Assembly: GCA_026168455.1 (NCBI GenBank)
Contig: CM047426.1
Coordinates: 88,749,986-88,813,985, forward strand
From: Theocolax elegans
Lineage: Eukaryota; Arthropoda; Insecta; Hymenoptera; Cerocephalidae
Direction: 5' to 3'
Length of the DNA: 64,000 nucleotides
Shown here: positions 24,221 through 37,789 of the stretch, in pieces
How positions within the stretch are numbered: position 1 is the first letter of the stretch
Layout of the letters: the number at the start of each line of letters is the position of its first letter
Notes under the pieces: generated by a model
What the model was told of the DNA's origin: nothing
Databases searched by the model: none
Seen by the model: only the letters and a program-made list of their open reading frames with translations
Program-made: the position numbers and the translations under genes

Positions 24221-25060
24221 GAAAAACGATTGAATATTAAGCTCAAGGGTTGCTATTATATCTTAATTATTTGACCCTTTTTTATTTTAAAATAACAGTA
24301 GTTCTTCAATCATTATAAATATACAAAACTTGATTAGGAATATTTCAAAAATCTGATTGAATTTTAATACTTTTTTAAATACAATCATATTTTATTAACT
24401 ATATATAATTGAATTCTTTATTTAGCTTGGTTGATATGGTAGGCAGGATAAAAGTTGACTTTGGCGCCCGTTAATATATTTTTTGGCAAAAAACTTTTCG
24501 TAATGTATTAAGCGAATTTATGCTTGAACCAATTTACACGGAGATCTTCGTCTAATATTGTAATAGGATGCTTACATTCTCTCAAATAACAACTTGTACA
24601 TCTGCGAAATGTTTTCAGAGCAAACGGTTAAAAGCTTTAAGTGAACCTGCATTTTCAAAGGAGGTAAGGAACGAAGAAAACGTGCCTTTGGCTGTAGTAG
24701 ATTCATTCATTCATGCCTTTTAACCCGGTTAAAGAACTTAAATAATCTTAACAGTTCTTTGCCGAAAAAGATTTAGTGTAAAATAAATATCTTGGCACAT
24801 AACCACGATTTCATAATATTTTTAAAAATATCACACAAACGTGACATAAATACATTTCAAGTTTATCTCACTGCTTTATCTTACTTTCTTTTGATATTTT
24901 TTAATACTATTTCATAAATGTGGGATATCCAAAATAAATGATAAAATATATTTCGAACATTTTAGCCTTGTAACATTTTATTTTATAATAAACAAAGCAG
25001 CAATTTTGTAATTGAAATATATTAATTTATCTTTTTTCCCCATGTAGATATGATAATCAA
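24221..25060. other. AT-rich non-coding stretch
   Basis: No open frame of note, no RNA gene, no repeat unit seen. Confidence 0.55.
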
Positions 25061-25690
25061 TTATAGTAGCGGAAAGCTTATCCAAACCGACGAAACGAAA
25101 TTACCAAAATGTTAACCTACCCATCCGACACCAGTTATTAAATCAACACCATGATCACGCAGCATCAGAAAATCAAAGCTTCCTATAGCTTGGCATTGGC
25201 CCTCAGGCCCTGACTCTCAACCAATACAGTTTTCAGATCACCGAGTAACACACACACACACACACACAGATACACACATTGACGCACGCACGCAGAGAAC
25301 CTTGGCACGACCATAGTCTATCGGGCCTCTTAACCAATATTGTAATTGGGCCCCGTTGCGCCACCGATAATGGGTTGCTTGCGAATTTACTTTCGGTCTA
25401 TGGCTCTTACCCAGAGGCCGAGCAATCTGGCCCGTTAATTAGTAAGGGCAATTAAACGTAACTCGCGCGGTCGCTTGATCGACGCGGCTCATTGAGATAA
25501 GCGGTGCGCGCATCCCGTCAAAAGCTCGGGGAGCTTTCTCTCTCGCTCTCTCCTATACTACCTCTCTATAATTTTCCTAGCGCCTCGGGCGAACGATATC
25601 GTGAAATTCATACCTCGATTGTTTACGGTTACTTCGATCTACTTTGGATCACCTCGGGACCCCGAGAATTATTTTGACCGGTTCACCATG
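25061..25690. promoter_or_regulatory. GC-richer island, possible conserved regulatory DNA
   Basis: An unusually information-rich block. It contains an AC microsatellite (25248-25268), CCAAT and ATTGG words facing each other near 25335-25350, a GTTAATTAGTAAGG homeodomain-type stretch near 25434-25447, then CpG-rich sequence. No open frame survives on either strand, so an enhancer or promoter is the better guess. Confidence 0.35.
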
Positions 25691-27230
25691 ATGTAGAACC
25701 ACTCTTGAGAATTTGTATACGGAACAATTGATACCGATAAGTTTCCCGGAAATTATTTGTCGGTACAATTCTGACATCACATTACCCTCTAATAATTCAC
25801 AAATTATGTATTAAAAAGTGTGATCTGCTTGAAATTCAATCGTGGACAATTTCCCTTAATTTAAGATTATATATAGGAATGCGATATATTTTAAATAAAT
25901 CTTTTGTCTGGGTAAACCGTAAATGGATATATTCACGTAACCGCAGTATTCCAATGGTACCTTAATACCACTTGCGACTATCAAGACCCCTTCCCTGCAA
26001 GACAAATTTGTTCTTGAAAGGATTTAGAAAATAGTACACGTGTACATACTAACACCAACGAATAACTTTATGGACAATAAATTTTTTTTTACATCGGTGT
26101 AAACAATAGTATTGAAATCACGCGTTATTGTTAAATTATACGCACAGGCAATAACATTGATTACAATATTAACGTTGTTCGATCAAATCATAACTTGATT
26201 CATTAGGGTACTTACAGAATGGGGTTGTAGTGTAAATCTAATCTACTGTTAATCGTATTAAGTGCAAACTAAGAAAAGCGAAGGAAATTTGATCAACTCC
26301 TAATAGAGCGTAATGAAGCAACAAGGCAACCGCAACCTTGCGTCACCAATTCGATTTCTACTCGGATGGTATAATATTAAATATTTAGATTGTATACGAA
26401 ACTTACAAATGAATTGAATCATAGATATTCGCAGTAATTGTTCAAATTTTAATGAAAATCGATTTCATTTAATTACTGATAGTTAAGCGAGTGATTAATT
26501 TTGATAGTGTATACCTTTTTAATAAAAGTTAATTTGATCGATATTATTCATAATAAAGATAATATTTTCCATCGAAATTTTTGAAAAATCATTAACATAC
26601 TTTTAAACAGCAAATTTTTCTGAGAATATGGACTTTATAAATGAGTTTTTAAAAATACTAAAATGATAATTTAAAAATAATAATTGCATTTCTTTTAAAT
26701 GGTAACAAGATTAATGTTATTTCCATAAGTTTAAAACAAATTCAAACTACGATAATGCACCTAAGTGTATAATTATAAATTACAATTGATCATTTCGTAA
26801 AATAAAAACAATTAAAATAGGAAATAATATAGGATTATTATGCCATACACATTCAACCGTGGACAAATAAGGAAAATTAATTTAGTGGAGTTAAACCGTA
26901 AGCAGTAATAACAAGTTATAAATAAATTTAATATATAGTCGTAAAAAAGTAGCTTAATTAAAGTAGAATACCTTAGGAAACTTGGCTCATAAAACGTGTA
27001 TACGAGCATACATACTACCTATAAAACTAGTGACTTAATCCTCAAAAACGAGACTACTACGTACATTTCCGTAAGTTAGATAAGTTTCATCGAGTCATCA
27101 TTCTCTCTCTCTTTCGTTCGAATCGACGAACTCTTAAATGAATAACGAGGAATAAAAAAAATATATAAGAGTTAAACACACATCGAAGATGAATTACAAG
27201 AAACATCGATGTCTCGATACCGTTTTTCTA
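25691..27230. other. AT-rich non-coding stretch
   Basis: No recognised gene. One 65-codon minus frame (26812-27009) is hydrophobic by composition only. Confidence 0.55.
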
Positions 27231-28620
27231 GTATGACCTCGGCGTCTACTTCGTCGTCGAAAGATTTAACGGGAATGAGAAAGAGAGTAGAAGCAAGTTT
27301 CCTACTTAGTATATATATGTGAACGAGTACGGATACCGCGGAGCAGCTTCTCTCCTCCTCTTCTTACTCTTTTTTTTCTTTACCTCGACGACAGCGGAAA
27401 AGCGGATAAATTTAGGTCGAGGGGGATGATGGGAGCCTTCTTATTTTTCGCTCCTCTTTTCCTCTCTATGTTTAATTAGTAGTTTCCGCGCTCTTTCGAT
27501 GGCTGTGGAGAATCTTATCTTATTATCCTTACGGCGTAATTATCATCAGTGCGGGCTTTGAACTTTAAATAAAGTATTGGATTCTTGATGACTTTAACTG
27601 TTTAAGGAAAAGCAGATTTGCATCCCGGAATGTTGAGAAGGATTGAATACGTTTTTTGATGCTTTTACGTTAGTTTCCGTATATAACGAAGATTTATCCA
27701 CGCTATTTCGAAAGAACAATTTTAGTAAATTGCACCCTGAACTCAATGTATAAATTAACAATAAAAAATGGCGAATGAAAGAAAGTCATTAGAAAATTAA
27801 AAATTTAAGCGGAATTGACCTTAATAAATAAAATTGGATGGAAAACGGTCTTGTGATTACGGGACAGTAAATTATGGCGTGTATTTGTCTGTTGAAAAAA
27901 AAAACTAAGAGTGTAAATAGAACTACCGCAATACATAAAAGAAGACAACTTAAAAATTCCGTTAATAGAAAATTGAAAAAAGTGTTCACACCTGACGCGT
28001 TACAGGAATTCCCGTGTTAAAGTTTCTGAAACAAAAAGTGCGAGGGATTCGCACTCTTTTTGGTCGACGTGCAGAAGAAAAAAATGGTAAAGAAAAGCAC
28101 AACGAAAAACCAAACTAAATCCCAACGATTCGAAACGCTCCAACCCAATTACACTGTCAACTTTCTGAACGTATATTAACATTCCAGACACGTGCAAAAC
28201 TGCACCGCAACTCGCGAAATAAATAATTTTAGTGATGCAAATAAAGGAAGGAGAGGGAACGAATACCCCAACTCTGCGGGTTGTAAAGAGAGAAACTAAG
28301 ATAAAATGAAATAGAGATACGTCGAGAGAGAGAAAGAGAAAAGGGACAGTTGACATTTCTGTTATCGGTTGGCATCGTCGATTCCCTTCTCTTTCTCTAT
28401 ATATCTCTCTGCCTTTCTGTGTTAAATCACAATTGCATAATTCAGGACATTCGACGAACGAACTTCCCGATAATGTAGAGCAACCCTGAATCGAGCCTCC
28501 ATTCTGACACTCCAATAAATTAGGTATAAACTAGTCTCTACTCTCTATCTCCTAATTCTCTCTCTCTCTCTCTCACTCTCACTCTCCAGCTCTTTGAATT
28601 CAAAGTACGAAGTTCAAATG
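27231..28620. other. Non-coding with CT-rich tracts and an unsupported 171-codon frame
   Basis: The minus-strand frame 28000-28515 starts at a non-ATG codon and crosses purine/pyrimidine-rich DNA. Its hydrophobic stretches follow from composition, and no family was recognised. A TC run at 28557-28587 could bind GAGA-factor-type proteins. Confidence 0.4.
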
Positions 28621-29560
28621 GTTTGTTTAAATATTATTCCTTTTGTTTGAAATTAATCTACTTATTACCTACTTAAGAGGAAAAAAAAAGATAAACGCAT
28701 TATATACATAAATGATCATTAAACGGGTAATCAAGTTTTAACCGGAAGTTAAAAGAATCTTTTTAAAATGAACTGGTAATAAAAAGATCTTTCTTAAAAA
28801 ATTTATAGCACCCCCGCCGACAACATAGCTGTGTGCAGCAACTACACGATTTCACTCACGACCACGCGCAATGGCAAAAAGTTATTTACAATCTTGCCAT
28901 TCCCCGGACAAAGGAAATCTACAACGTTCTTTCGCTATATACATCTCCATCTCCATCAGTACGCAGCTGCACGTGCTCAAGTATTTACGGAAATCGAGAA
29001 AACTGGAGAGGATAAGACAAATTTTGAAATCGTCTTATTCTATTTCTCTTTTAACAATCCATTTTTAAATGTAATTAGAATTCGCACTATTAGTACAAAA
29101 GGAGACTATCTCATTATTGTAATGTAAGACTGAACGCGATAAAAGAAAAATTTCTCTTTTTACTAACTGTAAGAATAGTAAGTAAACGTATAAGCATATA
29201 GCTGATGGAATTACAAGAACAAGTTTATTTAAGCGAGTATTCTATTCGAAGGAACTTTAAAGTTACTTTTTTCGTTATAAATATTTTTATCGCAATTTAT
29301 TGTTATGTACGTTATCAAAGTGCTGAACACGAATTCGGAATTTCATCGTTTAAAAATTCAATACGACAAGGTTGCTATATATTTGAAATTGTTTCTATTA
29401 TATTCATATAATACTATACATGTAGATTGAACTTACATTTTTAAAACTTCTATTTTACTAAAGTACAGCAATAATCAGTAACTCAATAGTAATTATATCG
29501 AAATTTTTCTAAAATTAAATCTTATATATTGCGAACGTCTCGCTGATCGAATGAATCAAA
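28621..29560. other. AT-rich non-coding stretch
   Basis: Three overlapping plus-strand frames at 28831-29127 share the same bases, which points to chance openness. Nothing else recognised. Confidence 0.5.
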
Positions 29561-30020
29561 AGACGGTGGTTATCTACCTATAAGAATCATGTGGTATCTG
29601 GATTTTCAAAGGAGGTCACGAGCTCGCGAACAAGTCCAAGCCGCCACGAGAAGAAAAAAAAACGTATGTCCTCGTTTGGTCTTACATCGAGAGCCACGGA
29701 ATATATGTATGGGCTGGCCTCCATTATCGAGAAGTCGGCTCGGTAACGCCGCCCCCGCAGCTGGGTCCCCCGGACGCAAGACGCTTTACGACCGGAATCG
29801 CGCGGCTCGGTCATAAAGCTGTTTTATCTTGAGACGCTACCGAAAAGTATTTTCCCCCTAGCGCGTTTGTAACTGCCGGCGATGATTGTCGTTTAAGGAA
29901 AGACGTCGGCCATACGATTTATTATAAGGGATGACGACGACCTCTGTTGTATTTACAGCCGGATTCTCGATGACTTTACGGCAATTCAACCTCGATTTTA
30001 TTATTGCTAACAGGGGGAGG
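29561..30020. promoter_or_regulatory. GC-richer island, possible conserved regulatory DNA
   Basis: Opposite-strand frames are open over the same 228 bases (29587-29816), typical of GC-rich DNA rather than coding. TTTTATCTT (GATA-type), ATAAAG and TTTATTA (posterior Hox-type) words occur near 29800-29930. Function is inferred. Confidence 0.3.
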
Positions 30021-33000
30021 CTATACGTCCTTTCGATCTTGGATATTTCTCAACTAAACGCTTCAAAATTGCTTATCTAATCGTTACACGTCCCTAGCTT
30101 ATCTTTTTATTTTTAGTTCAAATAGTCTTTCGTTTAATCTTCATCAAATTAAGCTGTCGATCTTAAAAAGTTACTACCGTTTTTTTTTCTTTTGAAGTGC
30201 ATTATCTCCGACATTAATAACAACCAGTGAATAATATACTTGTAAGACCAAGAGAGACGTAGAGTCAGATTGTATTTTTCTTAGTTTATTTAATATTGTC
30301 TATAAAATGTATGAAGAAAGCTATAGAGTTCACGAAATAACTAGAAAAAAGGTAAATGGTTTACGTTTATTATGGTTTGCTGTAACGGTGCCAAGGTAAC
30401 GCGTAACAAAAAACGCGTTTATTGCGAAAAGTAATGTTACAGTTTCTCGGGATTTTGATGGTGCCCTTATTCAAAACAAAATAAAAATATGTATTCGGTT
30501 ATAAAGTTTAATGCGAATGTTATAATCAAGTCGTGTATAGTAGGATGTAGGAGAGTGCGTCGATAAACAGTTTATCTAATAATAACAGTTAAACGGAAGA
30601 ATTAATTTTGTGCAGACAGTAATAACAATTCAATCAAGCACATAGTATCGCTTGCAGTAATAAGATAGGAACACGCCAATATGACCAGCTCGGGAATACG
30701 CTCAAGTTACGAGTTTTCTCACTTGCTCTCCCAGTGTAGTTACTATTGCCCTTAAGGGACTATGTTTTCTACCAAACTCAAATCGTATAAAACGAATGTT
30801 TTTTTATTATTTAAGACATTAAACCTCGATGAAATATCACACCGTATTTAACATGATCGCTAATAAGATATGTAACAAAAATTAAAATTGTCGTATGTGT
30901 AGTGCGAAAAAAAGAGAAGTCGTTCGAAATACATCAAAATCAAAGACAAACTTCTAAAATCTTGTATGATTGAATCTTCTCGGAATGATCCAGACTTATC
31001 ATCTTCTCCGTGTCCGTCTGTCTTCGGAAAGCCATAAAAGCAAGCTCGAACAACTGCTCCACATTCTTTTTGCCCTGCGATCCGTGACCGAGTCATAGAC
31101 GAGCTTGGGGAAAACGCCAACCGCGTCTGGATCTCGGGCGATAATTACCCGTTAGCGGTAAACCTGGTAGTATATATATATAGGTACGGTATGACTTGGT
31201 GCTGACGGGACGACTCGTTCACACATGCGCTGCACGCACGCAGATGGCATCAGCGTTTTTTTTTTTGCTTCTAGTCTCTCTTTTTCTCTAGTATAGGATG
31301 ATGTTTGAATTTTTTGCCCATGGCATTTCTAGCGTTTTTCTTTTAGATTTATTCTAGGAATGCAAGACGCGTCGTCCTCCACAAAACCGTAGTAAGCCGA
31401 TTCCCTTTTCTTTTATCTTACGGGTTATTCGATGTGCGAGGTGTCTAATTAAACGATTGTGTAAATGTAAGGTAATTTGATACACGATGCATAATTTATT
31501 TTCTGGAATGTCTGTTTGTATGTATATCACGAACGCATTCCGTCGTGGCATTATAGAATGAACGTTCGTACTAAATATTAGAAAAGATTAATTATGATTT
31601 TTGTGAAATACACGTGAAATCAATGATTTATAGTGTACTTTTTAATTGCAAAAAATGCTACATATCATTGTCATGAAGGATTTGATATATGGAATTAATT
31701 ATTGCAGGAGAAATGTCTTTGATATCGACTTAGATAAAAAATCAATTACGCGATTTAATTTTTACACGCGAAGAGGGACAGGTACAGTAAATCAATTGTC
31801 AAACTTAAGATTTCAATTCGAATCCAATTTCAGGAGGACTCGCAAACTCATAACCGCGAATCTGTTAATAGTTAGACAATTTCATCACATACTAGTATAA
31901 TGGAGGCACATTAATTTCTTGCTGGATGATTACACCCACGATTGTACTACTCAAAGAGAATATGATTATGCATAAGTAATTACTGTATCTCAATATACGA
32001 CCAGATGGATTTAATCAAATGATAATTATCAGCACATTCTAACAACCTTTTTACTTTGATCTAGCAAAATATAGAGTTTCAGTATTATACAATAATTAAA
32101 AATAAATGATAAATCTCGCATAGGTATATAGATATATATAAAGCTTGAATAGCAGAATAGATCAATCTATATCTAAATGGTGGAAAATTAATAGCGCGCA
32201 CGCAAATATTTTTATCTTATGGAATATTCAATTTCAAAAGATGAATAATTATTAATTAATTATAATCCAGATTAATCTTAACTTTTGTCATTAACATAAT
32301 TCCTCGTTAAATAGTGAATTAAAATTCGCGCGCTCTTTAAAGAAACAATTTGAAGACGGTCTTTGGCGTTTAACGGGTGCTTATATACGGAAAAGGTAAA
32401 ACAAGATGAAAAGCAAACTATAAATGAATAAGAAAGAAAGATGCTCGACATCCAGTTACTCAGTCGCGCGCAGAACCGTTTTTAAATTAAGATGAAAGCA
32501 GAAGCTATATACCAGCGATTGGTGAATGCGCGTATAGTTTAGGATTCGAGCGAGGATATATGGAGACGCTTAACTTTGCACGCAAGTAAGGTAAAACGCA
32601 CACACGTAACGGGTCCACTGTTTGTTCAAGGCAGGAGATTAAATTGGTTCAGACGACGACTCGTTTCTTTCCTTTGCAGTTCGTACCCTTTTTCCTTTCT
32701 TTTTCTCCCTTTAATTCTCTCTCTTACGTATCCTTTTTCTCTTTTTTACTATACCTACTTCGCTATTATTTCTTTTCCTCACTCCCGTTAGATCCACAGT
32801 ATTCAACAAATGACTATATCTCACGCGTTTAAATAATAAAATTTATTTATTATAGGTAGTGAAAGGAAACAGTGGAGATAGATAGAGAAAAATATTGTCT
32901 GTTTACCGCAATTTGCTCGAATGTAATCGCACTAATGTTATTCAACGTTAAAACTCGAACCAGAAGAGGGTATATAGATCCCTTTTTCTATCACATTCAT

Positions 33001-33060
33001 CTCCTTTTTTACCCGGAAACGAAAGGACCCGGAGAAATCATTTCCGTTTATAGTTTTCTC
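30021..33060. other. Non-coding, mostly AT-rich
   Basis: Short frames at 30860-31120, 31354-31551, 31646-31900 and 32576-33066 show no recognised domain. A GC-richer patch (31100-31260) ends in a T run. No RNA gene recognised. Confidence 0.5.
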
Positions 33061-33065
33061 TACTG

Positions 33066-33245
33066 ATGGAAGGAGCTTCTTCAACTAAGTGGATCCTTGC
33101 CCCTGAGATTATAAAAGAAAGGCCCACTTACGAAGCAAAACACATTCACGCTCTGCTCTATCTTCGCCCTTTACACAAAGACGTTGACTATGTTTTCTGC
33201 ACTGACGCAAATAAAAACGCTATGTCCTCGGAGAGAAGATGGTAG
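33066..33245 (+). CDS. Candidate 59-residue small ORF, unknown function
   Basis: An ATG frame of 59 codons ends with TAG. The product begins MEGASSTKW and includes YEAKHIHALLYLRPL and CTDANK. Residues are well mixed, with few of the Lys/Asn/Ile/Phe runs that chance frames in this AT-rich DNA show. No signal peptide or membrane segment is apparent, and no family was recognised. TATAAAAG lies inside the frame at 33110-33117. Downstream, another frame is open for about 33 codons from an internal ATG (about 33188), so an old frameshifted gene or a retroelement scrap is also possible. Whether it is translated cannot be told from sequence alone. Confidence 0.25.
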   Translation: MEGASSTKWILAPEIIKERPTYEAKHIHALLYLRPLHKDVDYVFCTDANKNAMSSERRW

Positions 33246-33960
33246 AGTAATAGACGATTGCTGCTTGCAGACTGAAGAACTAATTATTTATTAATACGAT
33301 CCTGTGTTCTAAAAGATTTTTTTTTTTTTGGAAATTCGACTGAGATTAAATAATTTTAGGCTAATTACCAAATGAAAATACGTGTCGTACAATTATTGTT
33401 TAACAGGCGATATTTTTGTGAAGCATTTATTCAAAATATTGTGTAATAGCTACAACGAAATTCGAATGAAGAAAACATGAATTTCATTTGTTTATTTACG
33501 TTAAATAAACATTACCATACTATTTCACAATATATTATTACCTTTAAATTTGCGTTCGCGTAGCACGAGTGTGATTAATTTAGGAGCAAAATAAATATAT
33601 ATTTACTTTTTGAAAAATAAATGTAATATTAAAAATACAAACCTAAAAAGTGAAGGAAAATATAGATCGAGCGGCCACGTCGCAATTGATTCATTTGATT
33701 TTTTAAGAATACGGGTATTTTGTAAACGTTTATTTAATGTACGTACATTGGAAACGGTTACGGTTAAATTAATATTTGCCCAGAAAATCAAAATTGAAAA
33801 TTAGATAAAATTCACCGTTGGTAATAATCAAACATACGCTGTGAATTACACAGTAGCTCTGTAGCGATTCGCATTTTCGATGGAACGTTTATTCAACTTC
33901 CACGCAATTAAAATAATTATATGGACGAAAAGGATGAAATCATTCGGGAATGCAAAGAAC
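33246..33960. other. AT-rich non-coding stretch
   Basis: Short frames are open on both strands over 33603-33804. No gene recognised. Confidence 0.5.
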
Positions 33961-34340
33961 TGGACCGCAAGTTTCAGTGAAATTACGAGATACCGAGAGG
34001 AGGAGGAGGGAGAAAACGGGATAATATATATTTCTGTGCCTGTCCTGTGCATGGGTGTGCATGGGTCTCTATGTGTGTGTTTGCACCAGTGAGAGTACGC
34101 GCAAGGAAGGAGCCGCAGGGATCGATTGCCAGAGTTTAAACGGATCGTTAAGAGGCAGAGGCCATCATTAAGGAACTTCGCCGAAAGGTTCTACAGCGGT
34201 TGTTTGATTAAGTCGAGCGATTAATGCATCGATTCCGCATATTTTTTAGCCTCCCTTTTTACAGAGAACCAGCGGGAAGTAAACTGACCCCAGAAGCAAA
34301 CTTTTCGATGTAAATACTGGTTGTGCTACGCGTGAAGTAT
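33961..34340. promoter_or_regulatory. GC-richer island, possible regulatory DNA
   Basis: Mixed-composition sequence without a convincing frame. It includes GATTAATGCATCGATT near 34209-34224, a homeodomain-type word beside a palindromic core. Function is inferred from composition. Confidence 0.25.
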
Positions 34341-37140
34341 TTTTTAACAATATTAGAATTTGCCCTTTTACTTTCTCGTTATTCTGTATTACATGATTGT
34401 ACAACCTGAAATAAAGTTGTTATTAGTTAATAATTACATTAATTATAAATGTATACAGCGTTATTACAATTTTTTGAAATTTATAATTTTAATCCTTATT
34501 ATACATAAGATTTTTAAATTTAGGAAAATATTCATCCCGGAAGCTAGTTGTATAAATTGTTATTAATTTCAAACAAATACTATCCGTAAGATCCCAAGAG
34601 AACTTAATATTATAAATGTTGATTAATGATTTTCAGAGATTGTAATAATTTATCTCAACTCATAAATTCTAGCCGTGATCCTCGAAAAAAAAAGGAGAAA
34701 AAGAAAAAGAAGATTTTTCACTATAAACGAACGAAATTTTCCTATAAAACTGCCCGGTCTTAACTTTTCCGAACGGCGATATTTTTGTGCGGTTTATAAT
34801 TGGCTAATAAATACAACAATTGACGAATGAGGAAAAGACACGCCTTCGCAATTTCGTGGGAATGACTGTCCTCTGATAAAAATATATAGACTAGTGAGGG
34901 GCGATAAAAGGATTTTGTGGATGGCAAATATATCATGAGAGGCGTATAATATAACGTCCTAAAGCGACGTTTTCCCGTTCTCTGGGTGTATGTATATATG
35001 TATATACCTATATACTATACATAAAGTAAAACCGCCGGAAAAAATATTGCATTTAGCAAGTGAGCTCGTGATCTCCCTTGGGAATTCGCAATCAAGATAG
35101 TTTGATACAACTCCCGAGTATGTTTATTTGTTTATGACAGATATTTCGTGTTATCGCTTTAATTGAAGGGATAGGAAAAGAAGATAAAACATGCTCGATT
35201 GTTTTTCGTTTGAAACTATTTATTGACGGGATTTATTCCTACTGGTCAAAGATAATAAATGTACGTTTAGTATACACGTTATCGGTTTATATACGTTTTC
35301 AATTGACTTGCTAGGAAATAGAAACAAACGCGTTAATGCCTATAGCGGTAAATTTATACTTTTAAACTACTTCTTAATTATAAAATAAGTATTGACTATT
35401 TCTTTGTGTACTAAAAAGAAAAGAAAAGAATTTGACGCGTTTTTAATTAACCCTGGTAAAACCAAAATTCCACCGAATAGTATATTCGCAACAGCTTGTT
35501 ACAAGTTACACCGCAAAGAAACTGGAGTAATTAAGCTGTGGTTGCCCGTCCTTGCAAAGACGGTAATTTTAATTACCTGAAGATGCACCAGAACGATTAA
35601 TTCGAGTCGCTTCCCCAGCCCTTTCGTAAACCTTTCCATACATACAGATATACCGCACGTACATATATATATACACACAAAGTCACAGAAACCCCGTATA
35701 CGAAAGTAAAAGGTATATGTATCATTAGTTTAGGGAAGCAATGCATAATCGTAAGGTCGAAGCTCTGAACCCTAGACTTCGTCACGTCGGTTTATGTGGT
35801 GACGAGACTTGGGTGTGGATTGCGGTATTTTAGGGTAGGTGCAATGTTTGAAGTCATTGTTTGCGGTGGCTTTTGTTCAACCTACGAGATTCCGAAAACT
35901 TTGTTGTTACATATATATACATCGTTGCGTTGGCTTTTCTACCGTAATACTCGAGCGCTACGTAAATCGATCTTCCAAGTGTGCGAACGAACCTCTTTCC
36001 CTATACTCGTCGAGCAATCTAAATATGCAATTCACAATAGGAAAATATATGTGTGACAACCAGGAGAATGATCGTATGCGTGCAAGAATTATACTCCATA
36101 CGGTTTTCAAACTAAACAACCTATATCCGTATTAAACTTTCCTACGGTAGTTTGTTTTAGCTTTCGAAAATACCTAAATTTATGCACGCTTCGATTTAAA
36201 AATTAATGGTCTAGCTTAGTTGTTTAGAATTGTAAATTTTCACGTTTATACTAACAAATTCATAATATTTTTGTTATTCCACGTAATATTAACGATTGTT
36301 GTATACGTGCCTAGTATTTAGTAAATTAATTTCAGAGCTCTTCGAAAACGATAAACATTTAAAGGAACCTTTATTAAAAATATATAATCGAAGGTTTTAA
36401 TAACATTTTTTATCGTGAACTAGAAGGATATATGTAACTGTGGTTCGTAATAAATTTGATAAATCAAATTGGTCAAAGTAATTAAAGTAATAAATTTGAT
36501 TTTGCAAAAGTAACACACGCATTTATTCAAAGTAAACTAAATAAACAATATGTTCTATTCAAGTGAAATATATGAGATACCAACTTTCTCATAGAATCTC
36601 GTTGCAGAGGTTCAGATTTCTGTAAGAAATTCGAAACTTGTCCGTATCCAAAGTGTCAAAACTTTATATACGAAACTATACTACCACATTTACGTCAAAC
36701 TTTTGTTTTAATAAATTACTTCAACGCTCATTTTTTTTATCTTAACAAATTCCGGCTTAAATTCATTTTCCGAGATTAAATCAATAAATAAAATAAACTT
36801 TTACCTTGGATTAGTTTAAGTTGCACATTTTGATATAGTCTAAAGAGAAATTGATAAAGTTGAGTCTCTTACCTGAAACAAAAAAGATAATTGTAAATAT
36901 ACTTTTTCATACAATACATTTTTTTTATATTCTCATATTTCTTTCTAATATTCAAATATCAAGAGATAATTGGTTAGGTATACAGGCGTCTTTTAAAAAT
37001 CTTAAATTTTTTAATAAAGCGTCAATTAAAAATAATTCTAAATAACGAGGGGAATATTTAAAACCCATCGAAAAGTATAAGAAAAGAAGCCGTTCTTGAA
37101 AATTAGAAAAAGCCAATTCATCAAACTCGCGTGAACGATC
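34341..37140. other. Non-coding, mostly AT-rich
   Basis: Short frames at 34360-34566, 35392-35580, 35796-36135 and 36851-37045 (+) lack recognised domains. The overlapping pair at 35796-36135 are both open on the same strand, arguing against coding. AT-type low complexity occurs at 34990-35020. Confidence 0.5.
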
Positions 37141-37758
37141 TATTTATACTCGAGGATAGAATAATTTTTTGTCCCCGAGGGCCGTACGTGGTACGTGTCT
37201 TCACTTCGTTCCCCTAACAAGCTACTCGATTATTTATCGTGGCCGCGCAATTATAGTCCCTCGCATCCACGTTCGCGTTGAATCAATTAATCATTCTCGA
37301 ACTACTACTAGTGCTACTTCTGGTAAGCTTAACCGTCTTCGGCGCATCTACTTGCCTAACGCGCAACGTCGTCCTCTTCGTTACATCTCTCAAATATCCA
37401 ACCGAGGGACGCGTTTCAGACCAAAGACGCTTCCTTCTATTCGGTGTGTACCTGCCGTACACCCACACGTATAGGCGCGCGAGCACGAGCTCAACACACA
37501 GGCAGATATACACGGACTCACGTACGTAAGGACACTTTACATCCACTCTAATGTCTCGTTGTCGCAATTAGTCGAGCATTTTCCCTGAGTATGCCGAACG
37601 GCATCGCTTGCATATACAGACAGGCGCCTCCCGGCATCTTCAACCTCCTTTGCACAAGAGTCACCGAGGTGCGAGCGAGCCTTATTTTAACGAACGAAGC
37701 GCATTTACAGGAGATGTATATATTCATTTCGGTTAACGAGCTTTCGCGCTACGAAATC

Positions 37759-37789
<31 letters not shown>

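Noticed and set aside
28000..28515. 171-codon minus-strand frame with hydrophobic segments
   Set aside because: Non-ATG start. Hydrophobicity follows from purine-rich plus-strand DNA, and no domain is recognised.
37278..37529. Signal-peptide-like open frame suggesting a small secreted protein
   Set aside because: The frame opens at TTG, has no ATG at the hydrophobic start, and overlaps other open frames on both strands.
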